Below, in pieces: positions 45,101 to 59,767 of a stretch of 64,000 nt of DNA (position 1 is the first letter of the stretch; every line of letters begins with the position of its first letter). The DNA lies in assembly GCA_020310875.1 (NCBI GenBank), contig CM035416.1, positions 74,423,983-74,487,982 of the forward strand, written 5' to 3'. The position numbers were made by a program, and so were the translations under genes. The notes beneath the pieces were generated by a model, which worked only from the letters and a program-made list of their open reading frames with translations, was not told where the DNA came from and did no database searches. The stretch is from Ceratopteris richardii (Eukaryota; Streptophyta; Polypodiopsida; Polypodiales; Pteridaceae).

Positions 45101-48100
45101 CCCTATGACCCAGCCTATGCCAATAGGACTGGTATCAACAGTCAAAATGATAGGTCTCTGACCTGAATAGTCAACACGCTTCAGAATCGGAGCTTCAATT
45201 AGCAGCTGCTTCAGTTTACGCATAGCTCTCGACTGTTTCTCTATCCATACAAACTTCTTTTTCTTTCTCAGGAGATCATATAAGGGGTTCGCAACGTGAG
45301 CAAAGTGAGGAATCCATATCACATAGAATACACAGGCTCATAGAAACCTTCTCACCTCACTGACATTACGACACACTTCAGAGATCCTGCTAATGGCCTC
45401 AACTTTCTGCGGGTATGGCTTGCGGCCATAATGTCCACACAGATGTCCTACAATGAGGACCTCATCAACGCCAAAAACCGATTTCTCTAAAGAAAGTGTT
45501 AGCCCCACATCTTCAAATCTCTCAAAGATCCTCTCACAATCAGCAATATGATCTCTCACAAACTTTCTACATCCTGAAACATCTAAACTCACATCTTTCA
45601 CTCTTTCCTCACATCCCTTTATTGGAACATCATCAATGAATGGCATAGTCATAGATGGTATAAAGTCTCGTAAAACCAGATTCATGGCATTCATCATGTG
45701 AGCCACAGAATTCGTCGCTCCCTGCGGCAAAGTACACATGCGTACAAGGCCCAGTGGAGTCCTCATGGTCGTAATGTCTCTACTCTCCATAGCCAACTGA
45801 AACTGGTCATAACCTGAATACAGATCGCCCATAGAGTAAATAGAATGCCCAGCAAATGCTTCAGCAAACTCATCCACTATGGGTCCTGTTTCTACATTTC
45901 TAATTGTGACTTTACTCACAGGCTGCAGATCCTAAATGAAACGAAGCTTCCCATTTTTCTTCGGCACTGTAAACCACCTATTCGAATATGGAGCCGAGGA
46001 GGGTTCCAATATCCGCATGGAAATCTTTTCCTTTAGCAACCTCATCAGCTCAGGTAAGTGAGCCTTTGGGACTGGTATAGGCCGGATATTCCATGGTATA
46101 TGTGGCACTGTAAAGATAATCATGGGAGGTACTTGTTTCGGGTCTGCACAACCTATCTCATGTGGGAAAAGTGCAAATGATTTTTCGTGTTTATTGAAGT
46201 CAATAAACACGAAAAATTTCTGTTTCTCTTCTTTTCTCAGAAACAATTTCTCTCCAAACTTGATCTCTCCAAACTTGATCTCTTTAATAGTCTCATCAGT
46301 AAAATGATGCCCTATGAGCTCTCTTCGTCTCAGCATAGGGTCATCTGACACTCGCAGATATTTCTCATGACTATCTTCTGGCAATGGCTGAGCTATAGGC
46401 TTCACTTTCTTATCCACACTCTTATACTTTGTATTTACACTTACTTCATGCTCTCTCATAAACTCCTCAATCATCTCATACTCTTTGATAGAACTGAGCA
46501 TAATCATTTTTGATTTCTGATTTCTCTCAAATGCCTGCTCAAGCTCTTCCAGAGTAGTCGAACTTCTCTCCAACTCGATCACATCTTCAATCTTCTCATC
46601 AGCTAACATCATTCCTAAATCCTTATAGTATCTCTCATGAACTTTTCTGAATTTATTTGAAACATTTTCTTTCTGTAAGCATAGCAACTTGAATGTAGAT
46701 GAATAAATAGAAAAACTTTCAAAACTATGTACAAAGTCATGCGAGACATCAAACCAACTCCCACTGTTGTCCCGCTCAACAATGGATCCTAACATAAATT
46801 TTGCTCAGCAGAAGCTCCATACTCTCCAACAGGCATACACTCATCATGATCATGTGAATTAATAGGTTTCTTTCTTATATTCTTTCTATTTCTGGAGTGA
46901 TTTGGACACACAGTCATCACTTGCAGAGAATGAAGGCCAGATCTAGAACGGATTTGTGCATAGGCAGATCCATCATCCATGGCCTTAGTCTCCATTCTTA
47001 CCTCAGCTATAAAGGGTTGCCCAAGGATAGCCTCATATGAACATTGGTCCTGGACAAAGAAGTGAAATTCCTCAGAAATCCCTCCTATGGTCACAGGCAC
47101 AAATGCGCATGCCCCAAGCAGTGCTCCTGAACCATTATCCGCTGTCCTCATCCTCCATCCATGATCTTTATCAATCGGCCATCTAAACTTATCATAGAGC
47201 TTCTTAGAAATCACATTTATCTCTGACCTTGAGTCAATCAAGGCCAGAGCAAAACATGACTCCTCGTTGCTCCCTAACTTCATCTTTATCTCTGGAGTTC
47301 CTCTTGCCCAAAAAGTCTTTGTAAACTCACTTTCTGTCTTTCTCATCTCATCATCAGGTATGATAGGACCTAGAGAATTTTTATGACACCTGGCAACCTC
47401 ATCATCATCATCATCAGATGTGTCACTCAGTGCAACTGCTTCATTTGTCACTTGAATATCTTCAGGTGCTTCTTCCATCTCTACATCTTCAGGTAGTGGA
47501 AACCTCTTTCTCTTGACCAGCTTTATAAAGCTGTCCTTGAACTCAGGCTTCGCTATGGAGAAGACCTGCTCCAAGGACATGGTCACTTGGCTCTTCAGTA
47601 AAATGTCATTTAATATCTCTCTTGCATCATTTTTCCGTTCCAACTCAGAAATTAATACAGCCTTTGGAGTTCTCTTCTTTTTGTGGGAAAAGTCTTCCAG
47701 ATAAAACAACTTATGCAATTCTTTTCTGAATTCGGCCCAAGGATTTGCTATATGTGTTGTAATAGGGGCTAAAATGGATCCTGATACTACCCGTCTGAAG
47801 TAATGTGAAAACACATCCTCGGGTAGACCATAAATCCGTGCATGTTCCTCAAAAACATCTAGGTACTCGGTTACATTCAAGCCTGTAAACTTTCCTTTTT
47901 CTCTCAATACCGCTTGGACTACGCGGGCCCCTTGTTTCTCTATTACCATTTCCTTGAATATATCCTCCATCTGTCTTCTCTGCTCTGTCCTAGAACGTAA
48001 CACAAGGTCCAGCGTAAGTGGTTCAATTATCTCTCTAAGCTCAGAGCAAAGATCAGAGAAGCTCAATGAGTCGCGAGCCAGGAGGTAAACTCAGTCAATG

Positions 48101-48488
48101 CTCCTTTCTAGGCCAAAGTCAGGTGTATCTCTTCTTTCCTTAAATCCCAGAAACTTCAATGTATTTTTCCCCTTTTTCAATGAGAATTTTCTAATGTTTT
48201 CTAACGTTTTGTCTAAGCTAGAAAATCAGCAAATCCCTAATCTAAGCAGGAAAAAAAATTCACACACGTATGGACTAAACTAATGCAAAGTGTGGATGCT
48301 CAAACTCAAGCAGCAAGACAATCTTTCTGTTTCAGCAGTGTATGTGAAGCAATGCAAAATTTCAAATAACTTGAAATGCTGGTACCTGAAATCTCTGTCC
48401 GATGCCGAGGTTCTTGTCTCTTTCCTCAAGGAGTGGGTGGCGTGTCGAGGATCACCGGGCAACCGCCTCGCTTCACGTTGGGTTCAGG
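42101..48488 (-). mobile_element. Gypsy internal region 1: gag-like / protease, RT, RNase H, integrase (fossil)
   Basis: Reading right to left, a gag-like and protease region lies at about 46790-48066 (KKLYDKFRWPID, EAILGQPFIAEVRM). The RT is at about 45340-46790 (RWFTVPKKNGKLRFI, YSGYDQFQLAMES, FIDDVP). RNase H is near 44800-45250 (LTVDTSPIGIGWVIGQ). Integrase is at about 43340-44600 (MHETLWAGHKG, CATCQVHS, WFGPYVVTSVFENG) with an acidic tail. This PR-RT-RH-IN order is that of Ty3/Gypsy. I see no chromodomain. About 1.2 kb between the integrase end and LTR A is non-coding. Broken, a few breaks. Confidence 0.88.
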
Positions 48489-50027
48489 TGTCGGGAAGAA
48501 GGAGGTCGTGGCGGGAAGCCGGCGCCTGGGGTTGGATCAGGCCCCGCTCTGGTGCGCCGTTCCCGCGGTCCTGCGAGCAACGTCTACGCGCTGGGCGCCT
48601 CGCCTGTGCTCTCCGGAGCGTGCGCAATCCTCGTAGGGTCCCTCGCCCCTCGGAAGTGTCGAGACGTGGGACCGTGGGTGTCGGGAAGAGACGATCGGAT
48701 ACCGCAGTGATACACGAAATGCAGATGAAGCCAACGATACCACGAAAAATGAAACTGAAGTACTCCAATAAAAATGAGTGATACAAACAGGCCGCTATAG
48801 TGCGGGCCGATGGTACAATAAAATCGCTATAGTGCGGTGCGATGATACAATATGAAAGCCGCCGCTACAGTGCGGGCCGGCTAGTGTAAACTCTAGATCC
48901 CTCGCTACAGTGCGAGAAATCGCCTACGGGATTCCGCTTCGGTCTTCGCGGTCCAAGCTTTTTTTCAGGTCTTCGATCCGCTCTTTATTTCAGGTACCCT
49001 CAGCAATGGCCTCCCTTCTCTTTACTTTAGATAATCAGAAACCGCATAAACCTGGAGGGGACGATCCACAAGGACAATCCACAGAATGGGGTACTCTTTA
49101 TCTTCCGTCTTCAATGCTTTCACTTCATATAATCAGAAACCTGGAGGAGACGATCCACAAGGGCAATCCACAGGATGGGGTACTCTTTATCTTCCGTCTT
49201 CAATGCTTTCACTTCATATAATCAGAAACCTGGAGGAGACGATCCACAAGGGCAATCCACAGGATGGGGTACTCTTTATCTTCCGTCTTCAATGCTTTCA
49301 CTTCATATAATCAGAAACCTGGAGGAGACGATCCACAAGGGCAATCCACAGGATGGGGTACTCTTTATCTTCCGTCTTCAATGCTTTCACTTCATATAAT
49401 CAGAAACCTGGAGGAGACGATCCACAAGGGCAATCCACAGGATGGGGAAGAAACAAATGAGTTTGGACTTATTTATAGGTCCCTCCCTAGGACTTCCTTC
49501 TAGAACGTTCTAACCTCCTCAATGAACTTTCTATTTTTGGTAGACTTTTTAATTTTTCCCTAGACTATGGTTTTGGTTTCACACTCGATATTTACAATTT
49601 AATTGGTTTTTAAGGTTTGACCTAAGATAACCGCTAATTTCAAGGGTCCGACCTAGGTTTTGGGGTCGGGAAAATTAGGCGTTTGCTCACAATTATCTCA
49701 AGCTCATCAATTTAATCATTTATTTACAATTTCAGCCTAAACTCCAAGGGTTTCCAAGGGTTCGAGTTCATTTTTCATGGGATAAACCCTCATTTTCAGT
49801 CAGTTTCAAAGGTCAAACATAAGGTTTTCATGGTTCTAATGTCAGTTTCATTTACACACAGGTCTAACATACATCTCAATCTTGTTTTCGCATCGCACAA
49901 TCAATTAATTCGACCAAATTATGCATGAAATATACCACTCTTTAGTCAAAACATCACACAAACTCAAAAACAATGAACTTTTGAAAAAAAACTCAGTGCA
50001 CACTCCCTGCAGGATTTCATCCCGACA
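48489..50027 (-). repeat. Gypsy LTR B (1,539 bp, short form)
   Basis: It has the same ends as A and C and five 89-bp tandem units (49051-49447), but lacks the 2-kb TCTC block. It serves as 5' LTR of internal region 1 and 3' LTR of internal region 2. Confidence 0.92.
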
Positions 50028-51297
50028 TTCGCCCCCGCTAAACCTGCACATCGTCTCGATGGGCCAACCTGCAAGATCCAACAGAAGAGTATCAAGGTTC
50101 TTTTAAAATCGCTTTACACTTTTTATCTTTTTCTTTTCAAAACTCAAATCATGATCTCATGCAGTCATGCAATTTTTATAAAGATTGGTATGAATTTTAG
50201 AAAATTAGGTAGATTCAAGCTTCACAAACATCATATTATGTTTGTGCGTCTTCAATCTGACAAGTAATCACATGAATAAATCGTCGGCTTTCTAGATCTT
50301 TTGTTCATTCAACTGGTTCAGATCTAACTGCTCATTCTAAGTACTAGCATATACATATGTTTCTACTAACTCAGTTTGGAGAATATACCTCGATTCCTAC
50401 TATTTATCTCCTACTTGTCTAGCTCTCCATTAGATCTTTCTTTCTTTTTCTCTTTCTTTTTCATTTTTCTTTTTCTTTTTCACTTCATCTCAGCTCAGCA
50501 TTTCTGTTTATCTTTTATTTTTCACAAATCGGCCTATGTCGAAATCGGGTGCGACTCATGGACTTGTCCGCCCGGCCAAGTTTGTTCCACCTGTCTGCCG
50601 ACCCGACATAGCGCATGACATACACAACGTCAGCCCTGCATGAAATCGACGTCAGCTTGTGGCTCAGACCACCCGGCCAGAGTGACTCCACCTGCCTACC
50701 GACCCATACAGGCGCATGACAACAGATAGGTCAGGCCTACAACAAAACTAGCTACGGCTCGTGGCCTTGATCACCCGACCAAGGTGGTTCCACCCGCCTA
50801 CTAGCCCATCGTAGCGCATCAACAACATACACGCACATATAAGCTGGCATGAGTATGAATGTTTCTTTATAAATCATGATCCATATGGAGGTAAGATCTC
50901 ACAAGAAACAAATACTAGGATCCAAAGTTTCCCACTCACTAAGTGTTCAAATCAATCAGCATATACATGCACTCGGTCTAAGCATGCCATCACATTCCCA
51001 AGATTTCACTCCCAAAAGTCTCTAGTCCACTAACTGATCCTATTCATATAATTCCTAATCGCTCATGCCTCATGCAAAGCCATAACAGATATTTGCTATC
51101 ATCATTCTGCATGATTTTCATAAACTCATACATATCTTTATCACACACATCAATGCAATGCATATGCTCTATCAGAAAGAAAACAAATCTCAAATCAGAA
51201 ACGTTTCACCTGGTCATTTTTCTTCATTTTGATTCAGCTTTTCTTTAACTTCATGATCTATCATTCTTTATCAGCACTAGCATCAGTGTCATCAGTA

Positions 51298-51468
51298 TCC
51301 TCCAACATCATCAGTAGCCTCCAGCATCATCAGTATCCTCCAGTGTCATCAGTATCCTCCAACATCATCAGTATCCTCCAGCATCATCAGTATCCTCCAG
51401 CATCATCAGTATCCTCCAGTGTCATTAGTATCCTCCAATGTCATCAGTATCCTCCAGTGTCATCAGTA
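51298..51468. repeat. 19-bp minisatellite, about nine units
   Basis: Units such as TCCTCCAGCATCATCAGTA follow one another without spacers and with small variation. In internal region 1 the matching place codes for an acidic tail (LEDADDTEADADEE), so the array grew from that sequence. Confidence 0.92.
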
Positions 51469-51720
51469 TTATCATCATCATCATCATAATCATCATAATC
51501 ATCATCATCATCATAAACCATCATCATCAATCATCTTTAACATCAATCATTATCTTTCATCATCATCCATCATCAATCATCAATCACCAATAATTCATCA
51601 ATCATTTATCATCATGAATGATCAATCATCCTCATTCATTAATCATCAATCATCATCAACATCAATTGTTATGAATCACTTATCAATCATGGTCAATCAT
51701 CATCATCATCATCATTAATC
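51469..51720. repeat. ATC / ATCA-rich simple sequence
   Basis: Long runs of ATC and CATCATCAAT variants connect the minisatellite to the gag-bearing part. Confidence 0.9.
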
Positions 51721-52865
51721 AACATTCAATAGCTCTTTATCATTCTCATGCGTTTTCATTATGATTCTTCTTCTATCATCATTCAAGATTGGCAAATATA
51801 TCTTGGAAAGTTAGATTTCTACTTAGAAGACTTTGCAATCGCTTTTACATTCCCCTTGATTTGCGCAATAATATCATCAAGCAACTGTTTTTCTGCTTTG
51901 TTAACTCGTTTATCACATTTTTTATCTTCTTCAATCTCTTCTTCACTCTTTTCATGTTCAATTTGTTTGTCAAAGTTTAATTGAGATTGTAATTTTGCAA
52001 CCTTCTCTTGATCAAATAGATTCTCATTAGTTAAAAGGTTCGGATCAAATGAAACATATACATCCTGATCTTTCTTTGATTTCTTTAGCATTTCTTTATC
52101 AGATTCTCTTTTATGATCTAATTCCATTTGCTCTCTTAATATCTGTTCAATATTTTGTTTCTCGACCTTGATTTGTCTACCTTTAGTTTCTTCAATAGAT
52201 TTATCTTGACTCTCAGTAGATAGTAGGATCTTTTGTTCATCAGATTTACTATTCTCAAGTCTTTTTGGCTTCCACACTCTTTGAATTGAAATCGATCTCG
52301 TTTTAGTCTCCTCAAAATATTTCTTCATCCCACCTTTTCCTACATTCAGATGCAAAGGTATCTCCTCTTGATATCTACAAATTTTATTTTCATGTTCACT
52401 TACTAGTCTTTCTCTACATGCACTTTCATATGCCAGACAATCCCAAAACATATGCCCAAACTGATCGCACCAAAAGCAACGTATAGGTCTCTTCTCATCC
52501 CAACTTAATTTCCTAGGTGTCACTCTAGGCGTGGGTTTTCTAAGGCCTACTGACTCTTTCTGTGTAGATATGCCTTGGACATTTACCTCATGTTCATTGT
52601 CGCATTTCAGTGCTTGTAGATTCTTAACTTGGTTAGTCAACAATTCAACCTTATTTTTCAATTCAGAAATCTCAAAATCCATTTCATTTTTTAGGTCTTT
52701 AATGCTTATGCCCATCAGCTGAATAGTATCAGATATCGCATTTATCGTTTGCATTAAAGTCATAACAATACCAAACTTTGATTTTATGGATTCATTCATG
52801 TTAAATTCTATTTCCTTAATTCGCTCTTCGTATTTTGTAAATTGTTCCTCAATCATTTTGTTCAA

Positions 52866-55800
52866 TGTCGGGAAGAAGGAGGTCGTGGCGGGAAGCCGGC
52901 GCGTGGGATTGGATCAGGCCCCACTGTGGTGCGTCGTTCCCGCTGTCCTGCGAGCGGCGTCTCCGCGTTGGGCGCCTCGCCTGTGCTCTCCGGAGCATGC
53001 GCGATCCTCGTAGGGTCCCTTGCCCCTCGAAAGTGTCGAGACGTGGGACCGTGGGCGTCGAAAAGAGACGATCGGGTGCCGCAGTGATACACGGAATGCA
53101 GATGAAGCCAACGATACAACGAAATATGAAACTGAAGCCTCTAATAAAATTAATGATACAAACAGGCCGCTATAGTGCGGGCCGATGGTACAATAAAACC
53201 GCTACAGTGCGGTGCGATGATACAATATAAACGCCGCCGCTACAGTGCAGGCCGGCTAGTATATACTAGATCCCTCGCTACAGTTCGAGAAATCGACCAC
53301 GGGATTCCGCTTCCGTCTTCACGGTCCAAGCTTTTCTTTAGGTCTTCAATCCGCTCTTTATTTCAGGTACCCTCAGCAATGGCCTCCCTTCTCTTTACTT
53401 TAGATAATCAGAAACCGCATAAACCTGGAGGAGACGATCCACAAGGACAATCCACAGAATGGGGTACTCTTTATCTTCCGTCTTCAATGCTTTCACTTCA
53501 TATAATCAGAAACCTGGAGGAGATGATCCACAAGGGCAATCCACAGGATGGGGTACTCTTTATCTTCCGTCTTCAATGCTTTCACTTCATATAATCAGAA
53601 ACCTGGAGGAGACGATCCACAAGGGCAATCCACAGGATGGGGTACTCTTTATCTTCCGTCTTCAATGCTTTCACTTCATATAATTAGAAACCTGGAGGAG
53701 ACGATCCACAAGGGCAATCCACAGGATGGGGGCTTTTAAAACAATCATTAGTACCTCCAATACTAAGAAAAATCTTGAAGAAACAATACTCTTAATATGA
53801 GAACTAATCGCATAATAAGAAACAAAAAGGAACGATTTTAATCTCCTCTTTCTTATTTTCACATTTGTTCATGTAAAATCCTCTATCCTTTATTATCTCC
53901 CTTTCACCATTGTATCACTTCTTAGGATAAAACATGCAAAGGTTCCTTATGACGAACCCTTCAAGTTTACCTTGACATCTAATTTTTAAGATATTTATTT
54001 GATAATGCAATGGTAATTAAAGCGTCATCAATTAGCTCCATTATGCTTTATACATTGTGTGTAAATAATAGATTAAATGCCATGCCTATTTTCCCTTTAA
54101 CTCATGGATATATCCTCCAAATGTTTGAAGATTAACCCTCCTTGATTTGAAAGCTTACTCTCATCGATTTCATATTATGGTTTCAGAAGAAAAAAAACAA
54201 GCTCATTATCTTTCATCTTTCTCTCTCTCTCTCTCTCTCTCGAATTCTCCAAACCGCCTTAGTCTCTCTGTGTCCCATCTAGAGTCCAAGTCTCTCTTTC
54301 TTTCTCTCTCCCTTCCTAGACTCCTCCATATCTTTCTCTCTGAACTTTTCTGCAGATTTTCCTCCGTCCTTCGTCGCTCTATTGGAACTTAGCAGAGTGA
54401 TTCTCTCCCCTACATATCCATGCCTAACAACAACCTCTCTCTCCGTGTCACGTAAGAACCACCACAGCCACTCTGCCAAGTGCCAACCTCTCACTCTCTG
54501 TCTCCACGCGATCGCAGATGGGTCTATATCGGTCCGTTTTTCTCTCTCTACACCATGGTCATTACCTCCTCTCTCTCTCTCCCTATACTGCACCGCTGGA
54601 TGCTCGCCCTGTCCTACGCATCTCCGGACCAACTATCCCTCTACTGCACGATTCTGTACCTGTCTCTCTTCAGCATCAACTAGAAGCAGATATTTGCGCG
54701 CGTCCGAAATCTACTACAGTAGCGATCTTTCTCTAAGTTTTGTTGCGCTGCAGCAAAAATGGATCAGATTCTCTCTCTGTGGCGTAGTCACTCACAGTCG
54801 CCCAACAAACTCTCTCTCCGAATGCTTTGCCAGAGCCATCAACAGCGTCGCCTGAAATCTCTGTCTGTACTTTTCTCTCTGTCCACCAGTCAGCCGTCAA
54901 GGCGGCTCATCTCTTCCCTCCTTCACGTGCAAGCCGCCAACTATGGGCTTGTTTGCTCTCTCTCCGCCCCTCACTCTCTCTCTACAATCAACCGCCTTCG
55001 CACACTTCAAGTCGTTCTCTCTGTCTCTGCACTACCGACAGAGAATCTCTCCGTCGCGCAGCGCTGCCAATCTTTGCCAGCGAGGTGCTCTATCTCTCTC
55101 ACTCGCGGAATTCTCAGCTACAGCGCCGCCCAGCCGCCTAGTAGCATGATTCTCTCTCTCCAGATTCACCTTTCGTCAGCACGCAAGTCCTCTCTCTCTA
55201 CGCGTAAGCGATGGGCTTAGAATTCTCTGCTAATAGCGATCACCGACCTTAATCTTCTCTGATTCAGGCCCTCTGAATATTCTACATCCCTGAATCTCTT
55301 TCCGTCCGTCAGGATTCTGGTCTTCTAGCTACAACATTCTCTCTCTACATGGCTTAACAATGCCCAATCTTAGTCTCTCTCTTCGATCTCTCTCAACGCA
55401 TCCGTCGCTCTGCGTGACAAAGAGGAACTCTTCTCTCTCTCTCTCTCTCTACATTTCTGCCACGCCCGCATAAGGTTCGAAGCCCACAATCCAGTATAGC
55501 CTACATCAATGGCTCTCTCTCAACATCTGATGCACGCGGCCTTTCTCTCTCGTGTTCCGGAGTTCTACGCCGCCAAATTATCTTGGTAATCTCTCTCTCT
55601 CGCCGTATGTGTCAGCAGTAGCACTACCCATCTCTAATTCCGATAACCATAAGTATACAATCGTGAAAAAACTCACAAGCTAAGTGACCATATGAGAAAA
55701 GACTACCTCCATCTCGGCACATCCCCATGGCAATACGAATAGGAAAGCAAAACATGAATGAACAAGGAAGGACAAGGAGCATACCTGGAGGAGACGATCC

Positions 55801-56407
55801 ACAAGGGCAATCCACAGGATGGGGAAGAAACAAATGAGTTTGGACTTATTTATAGGCCCCTCCCTAAGACTTCCTTCTAGAACGTTCTAACCTCCTCAAT
55901 GAACTTTCCATTTTTGGCAGTCTTTTTAATTTTTCCCTAAACTATGGTTTCGGTTTCACACTGGGCATTCACATTTTAATGGGTTTTTAGGGTTTGGCCT
56001 ACAAAAACCGCCATTTCCAAGGGTCTGCCCTAGGTTTTTTGATTGGGAAATTTAGGCGTTTGCTCACAATTATCTCAAACTCGCCAATTCATGGGTTTAT
56101 TTACAAATTCGGCCTAAACTCTAAAGGTTTCCAAGGGTTCAAGTCCGATTTTCAGGGGGATAAAACCACATTTTTAGGGGTTTTGAAGGGTCAAACCTAG
56201 GTTTTTATGGGTCTAAAGTCTGTTGTTTATATACACGGGTCTCACACACATCTCAAACTTGTTTTCGCACTGCACAATCAATTAATTCGGCCAAAATATG
56301 TACAAAATATACCACTCTCTCGATCAAAAACATCACACAAAAACTCAAAAACAATGAACTTTAAAAAAAAACTCAGTGCACACTCCCTGCGGGATTTCAT
56401 CCCGACA
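52866..56407 (-). repeat. Gypsy LTR C (3,542 bp)
   Basis: It contains the 89-bp array (53424-53731) and the 2-kb TCTC-rich block, and is almost identical to LTR A. Its right edge cuts directly into the integrase region of Copia-5. Confidence 0.92.
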
Positions 56408-59327
56408 GCGTATGACCCTTTTCAGCTAAGGTAACCATATATAAGCCATTTCACCTTCTTCACCATATCCCATGAAGAGGCCTTTAATGGATTTGGCATC
56501 AAGTTTACTCCTCAACTCAGGTCTTATGTGTACAAAAGCTTCAGGTCTTATCCCATGAAGAGGCCTTTAATGGATTCGGCATCAAGTTTACTCCTCAACT
56601 TAGGTCTTATGTGTACAAAAGCTTCACAGCCAAAGACGCATAAGTGATCATATGAAGCAAGTTTGCCAGGCCAAACCCCTTCAGGGATGTCACCTTTCAA
56701 GTGTGAGGGGATCAATTGCATATATGTACTGCAGTTTTAAGAGCCTCTCCCCAAAAACCATGAGGGAGATTAGTTGTGACAGCATGCATCTCACTCTCTC
56801 ACAAAGAGTCTCATTATACCTTTCCGCCATACCATTAGAAGAGGGGCTGTATGGAACAATAAACTCCCTCTTTATGCCCAAATTTTCACAAAAAATTTTG
56901 AATTCAGTACTTGTGAACTCACCCCCATTATCTGTAGACTGTACCAACGCATTTCATCTTTCTATCTGTTTGGGTGGTCACAAATGCATGAAATCTCTTA
57001 AACGTAGCAAACACTTCATCTTTTGATTTGAGTAGCTACACCCAAATTTTCCTGGAAAAACCATCAACAAAAGAAGTAAAATATAAAGCACCCACCATAG
57101 ATTTGGTGGGCATGCTAGATACATCAAAATGGACAAGATCTAATATACAAGAGCTATGAGACACACCAGAGTAATAGGAACTTTTCACTTGCTTTCCATA
57201 TTGACAATCATTACAAAAATCTAGCTTGGTGCCTTTAACATCAAGCTTCTTCAGGTTAGAAAGTTTGGATAGACCCCTTTGCCACAATTCCATATGAGAA
57301 TTAATCTCAGCCAATGCAATGAATTTGCCAGACAAGGCCTTTCCATGCAAGCAATACAAAGTTCCCTTTTTCGTGCCTTTAACGTTCAGCCGTGACCCTT
57401 TGGTCATCTTCCATGAGCCTCTTTCAAATAAAATGATGTAACCATGCATATCCATTTGCCCAACAAAGAGCAAACTCTTCTTGATTCCTAGTACATATCT
57501 CACATTATGCAGGACCAACTCATTTGTCCCATCTATTGAAAGATGCACAGTGCCAATACCTTCAATGGGACATGCATGATTATTTCCTAGGTATACATGG
57601 CCATGACTGCCCGCATGAAAAGTAACAAAACACTCCTTGACAAGAGCCACGTGAAACAAAGCACCAGAATCAACAATCCATGTTTGGGATAATGCATCAT
57701 TTACCGTCAATAAAGCATCAATTAGTTCATTTTTAGTGATCGACATGTCCTATACATGAACGTAAGAGACATCATGTGCATGAGCATCATTAGCTGATAT
57801 AGTAGCACATATGATATCTTCCATATCTGAAAGCTCCTCAATAACAACACTAGAGGCCTTTGCCTTCTCCTTTTCTTTCTCGCTGTCTTGTCCATCTGTC
57901 TTGTCTTCCTTCTTGTCCTTTCTTTTATCTCCATCATTCTTCTTCCTCTCTATCTCTACCTTATAGAATCAGAAGTCGGCCTTCTTATGGTCTTTCCTAC
58001 CACACTGATAACATGTCACATCAGTACCCTGCTTCTTGTTGGAGCATCAGTATCCTGCTTCTTGTTGGAGTTGCCCCTTTCTTTGCTTTTGCTCTTACTG
58101 TCTGTGAATAAGAGCCATTCTTCTCTGGTCCACCTCTGACCGTGTTTGTAGAAGTGCCTCCTTCACCACTTGCTTTTCTTCTAATTTTCATTCAATATAA
58201 AACCCCTCACACCAGTAAGATTGGGGTTATTTGATAATGAGACCACCAAGGTCTCCCAAGAATCAAGAAGTTTCATAAGAAGAAAAATAGCTTTTAGATT
58301 ATTATCAAAGGGAGGCATACCTGAGCCCGGCAACTATGAAAGAGCACCTGCAAAATGAGACAAGTGTTCTGCAGCACTCTTGGACTCATCCAACTAATTT
58401 CCTCATCAAATATTCCTGATTAACACTTGTGGTGTTCTCATAGGTGGCCTTAAGCTTGGCGCACAACACTGAAGCTGTAGTAATACCCTTGAGATCTACA
58501 AGAATGTCATCAGATACAGCTATTTTTATGTAAGTGACAGCCTTTCTATTCAGATTACGCCATGCATCATCTGACATGTCTTCTAGCTTTCTTGCTTCCA
58601 ACGCCCTGTCACAATCTTTGAGGAAGAGAATTCCTTGAGTTCGCTCCTTCCAAAGATCAAATCCTATGCCCTCAAAGCGCCAAATCTCAAAAGCATTCTT
58701 CATATCTGAGGATGACGATGCCATGGTTTCACAAATAAGAGGTTAATGTGCTGAAATTTTGGACAAAATGCACCAAAATCAGAATACTACCTCTAAAAGT
58801 AGTGCACAATGGCTTAAAACAACTGTAGGAGCAAAATGGAGCAAAATCGAGCTGATTGGAGCACAAAACTAGAATCTGAAATTTTCTACAAAAAATTATA
58901 GCAAGCAAATTTGTGCTAAAGATAAACAATTTTGACTTCTTTTGACCTCAATCTGTGTACATAAGGCTATAGCGCAACCTTTAGAACCAAATAGGAGCAA
59001 GAGCCCCAAATTTCGCTTTAGAAATTTCTGAAATTCTCAGAAAAATACCACAATTTGCTATACATATGCAATTTCTTTTTCGACAATTCAATACATAAGG
59101 TAGTAGACCTGTGTATTGCTGTTATGACCTATAAAACACCTGTTTAGACCTATAAAACACCTAAAAACAGCCTGTTATGAGTTGTTGAGACTCCCAAAGT
59201 GATCCTCTTGGCCCCGGAGCAATGTTCTTCGCGATGAAATTGAAGATTATTACGAAAAGAGGGGTTTTCTTTGTTGTACAACACCTGCACAGTAACTCTG
59301 AAACCCTAATTTTGCTCTGATACCGGT

Positions 59328-59767
<440 letters not shown>

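Larger units (their letters stand above)
50028..52865 (-). mobile_element. Gypsy internal region 2: gag with zinc knuckle, no pol (fossil)
   Basis: The first 1.2 kb match the non-coding 3' part of internal region 1. At 51800-52865 the minus strand has a long open gag-like frame of about 348 codons, with coiled-coil-like, Lys/Glu-rich text and one zinc knuckle CFWCDQFGHMFWDC (C-x2-C-x4-H-x4-C). No protease, RT or integrase is present between. It reads as a non-autonomous derivative whose proteins would have to come from elsewhere. Broken. Confidence 0.82.
38546..56407 (-). mobile_element. Gypsy complex with three LTRs (A, B, C) and two internal regions (fossil)
   Basis: Three long terminal repeats, each starting TGTCGGGAAG and ending TCCCGACA in plus orientation, enclose two different internal regions. 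Coding is on the minus strand, so LTR C is the 5'-most and A the 3'-most. Bases just right of A and of B are the same (TTCGCCCCCGCTAAACC), which on the minus strand is the purine tract GCGGGGGCGAA before a 3' LTR. The outer flanks (TCCGT left, GCGTA right) do not match, so this is not one simple insertion. A and C are nearly identical, so it is fairly young. Broken, with several breaks in the pol region. Confidence 0.88.

Noticed and set aside
51298-51468. 19-bp repeats as a possible CRISPR or regulatory iteron array
   Set aside because: No spacers, and the sequence matches the acidic tail region of the Gypsy polyprotein.
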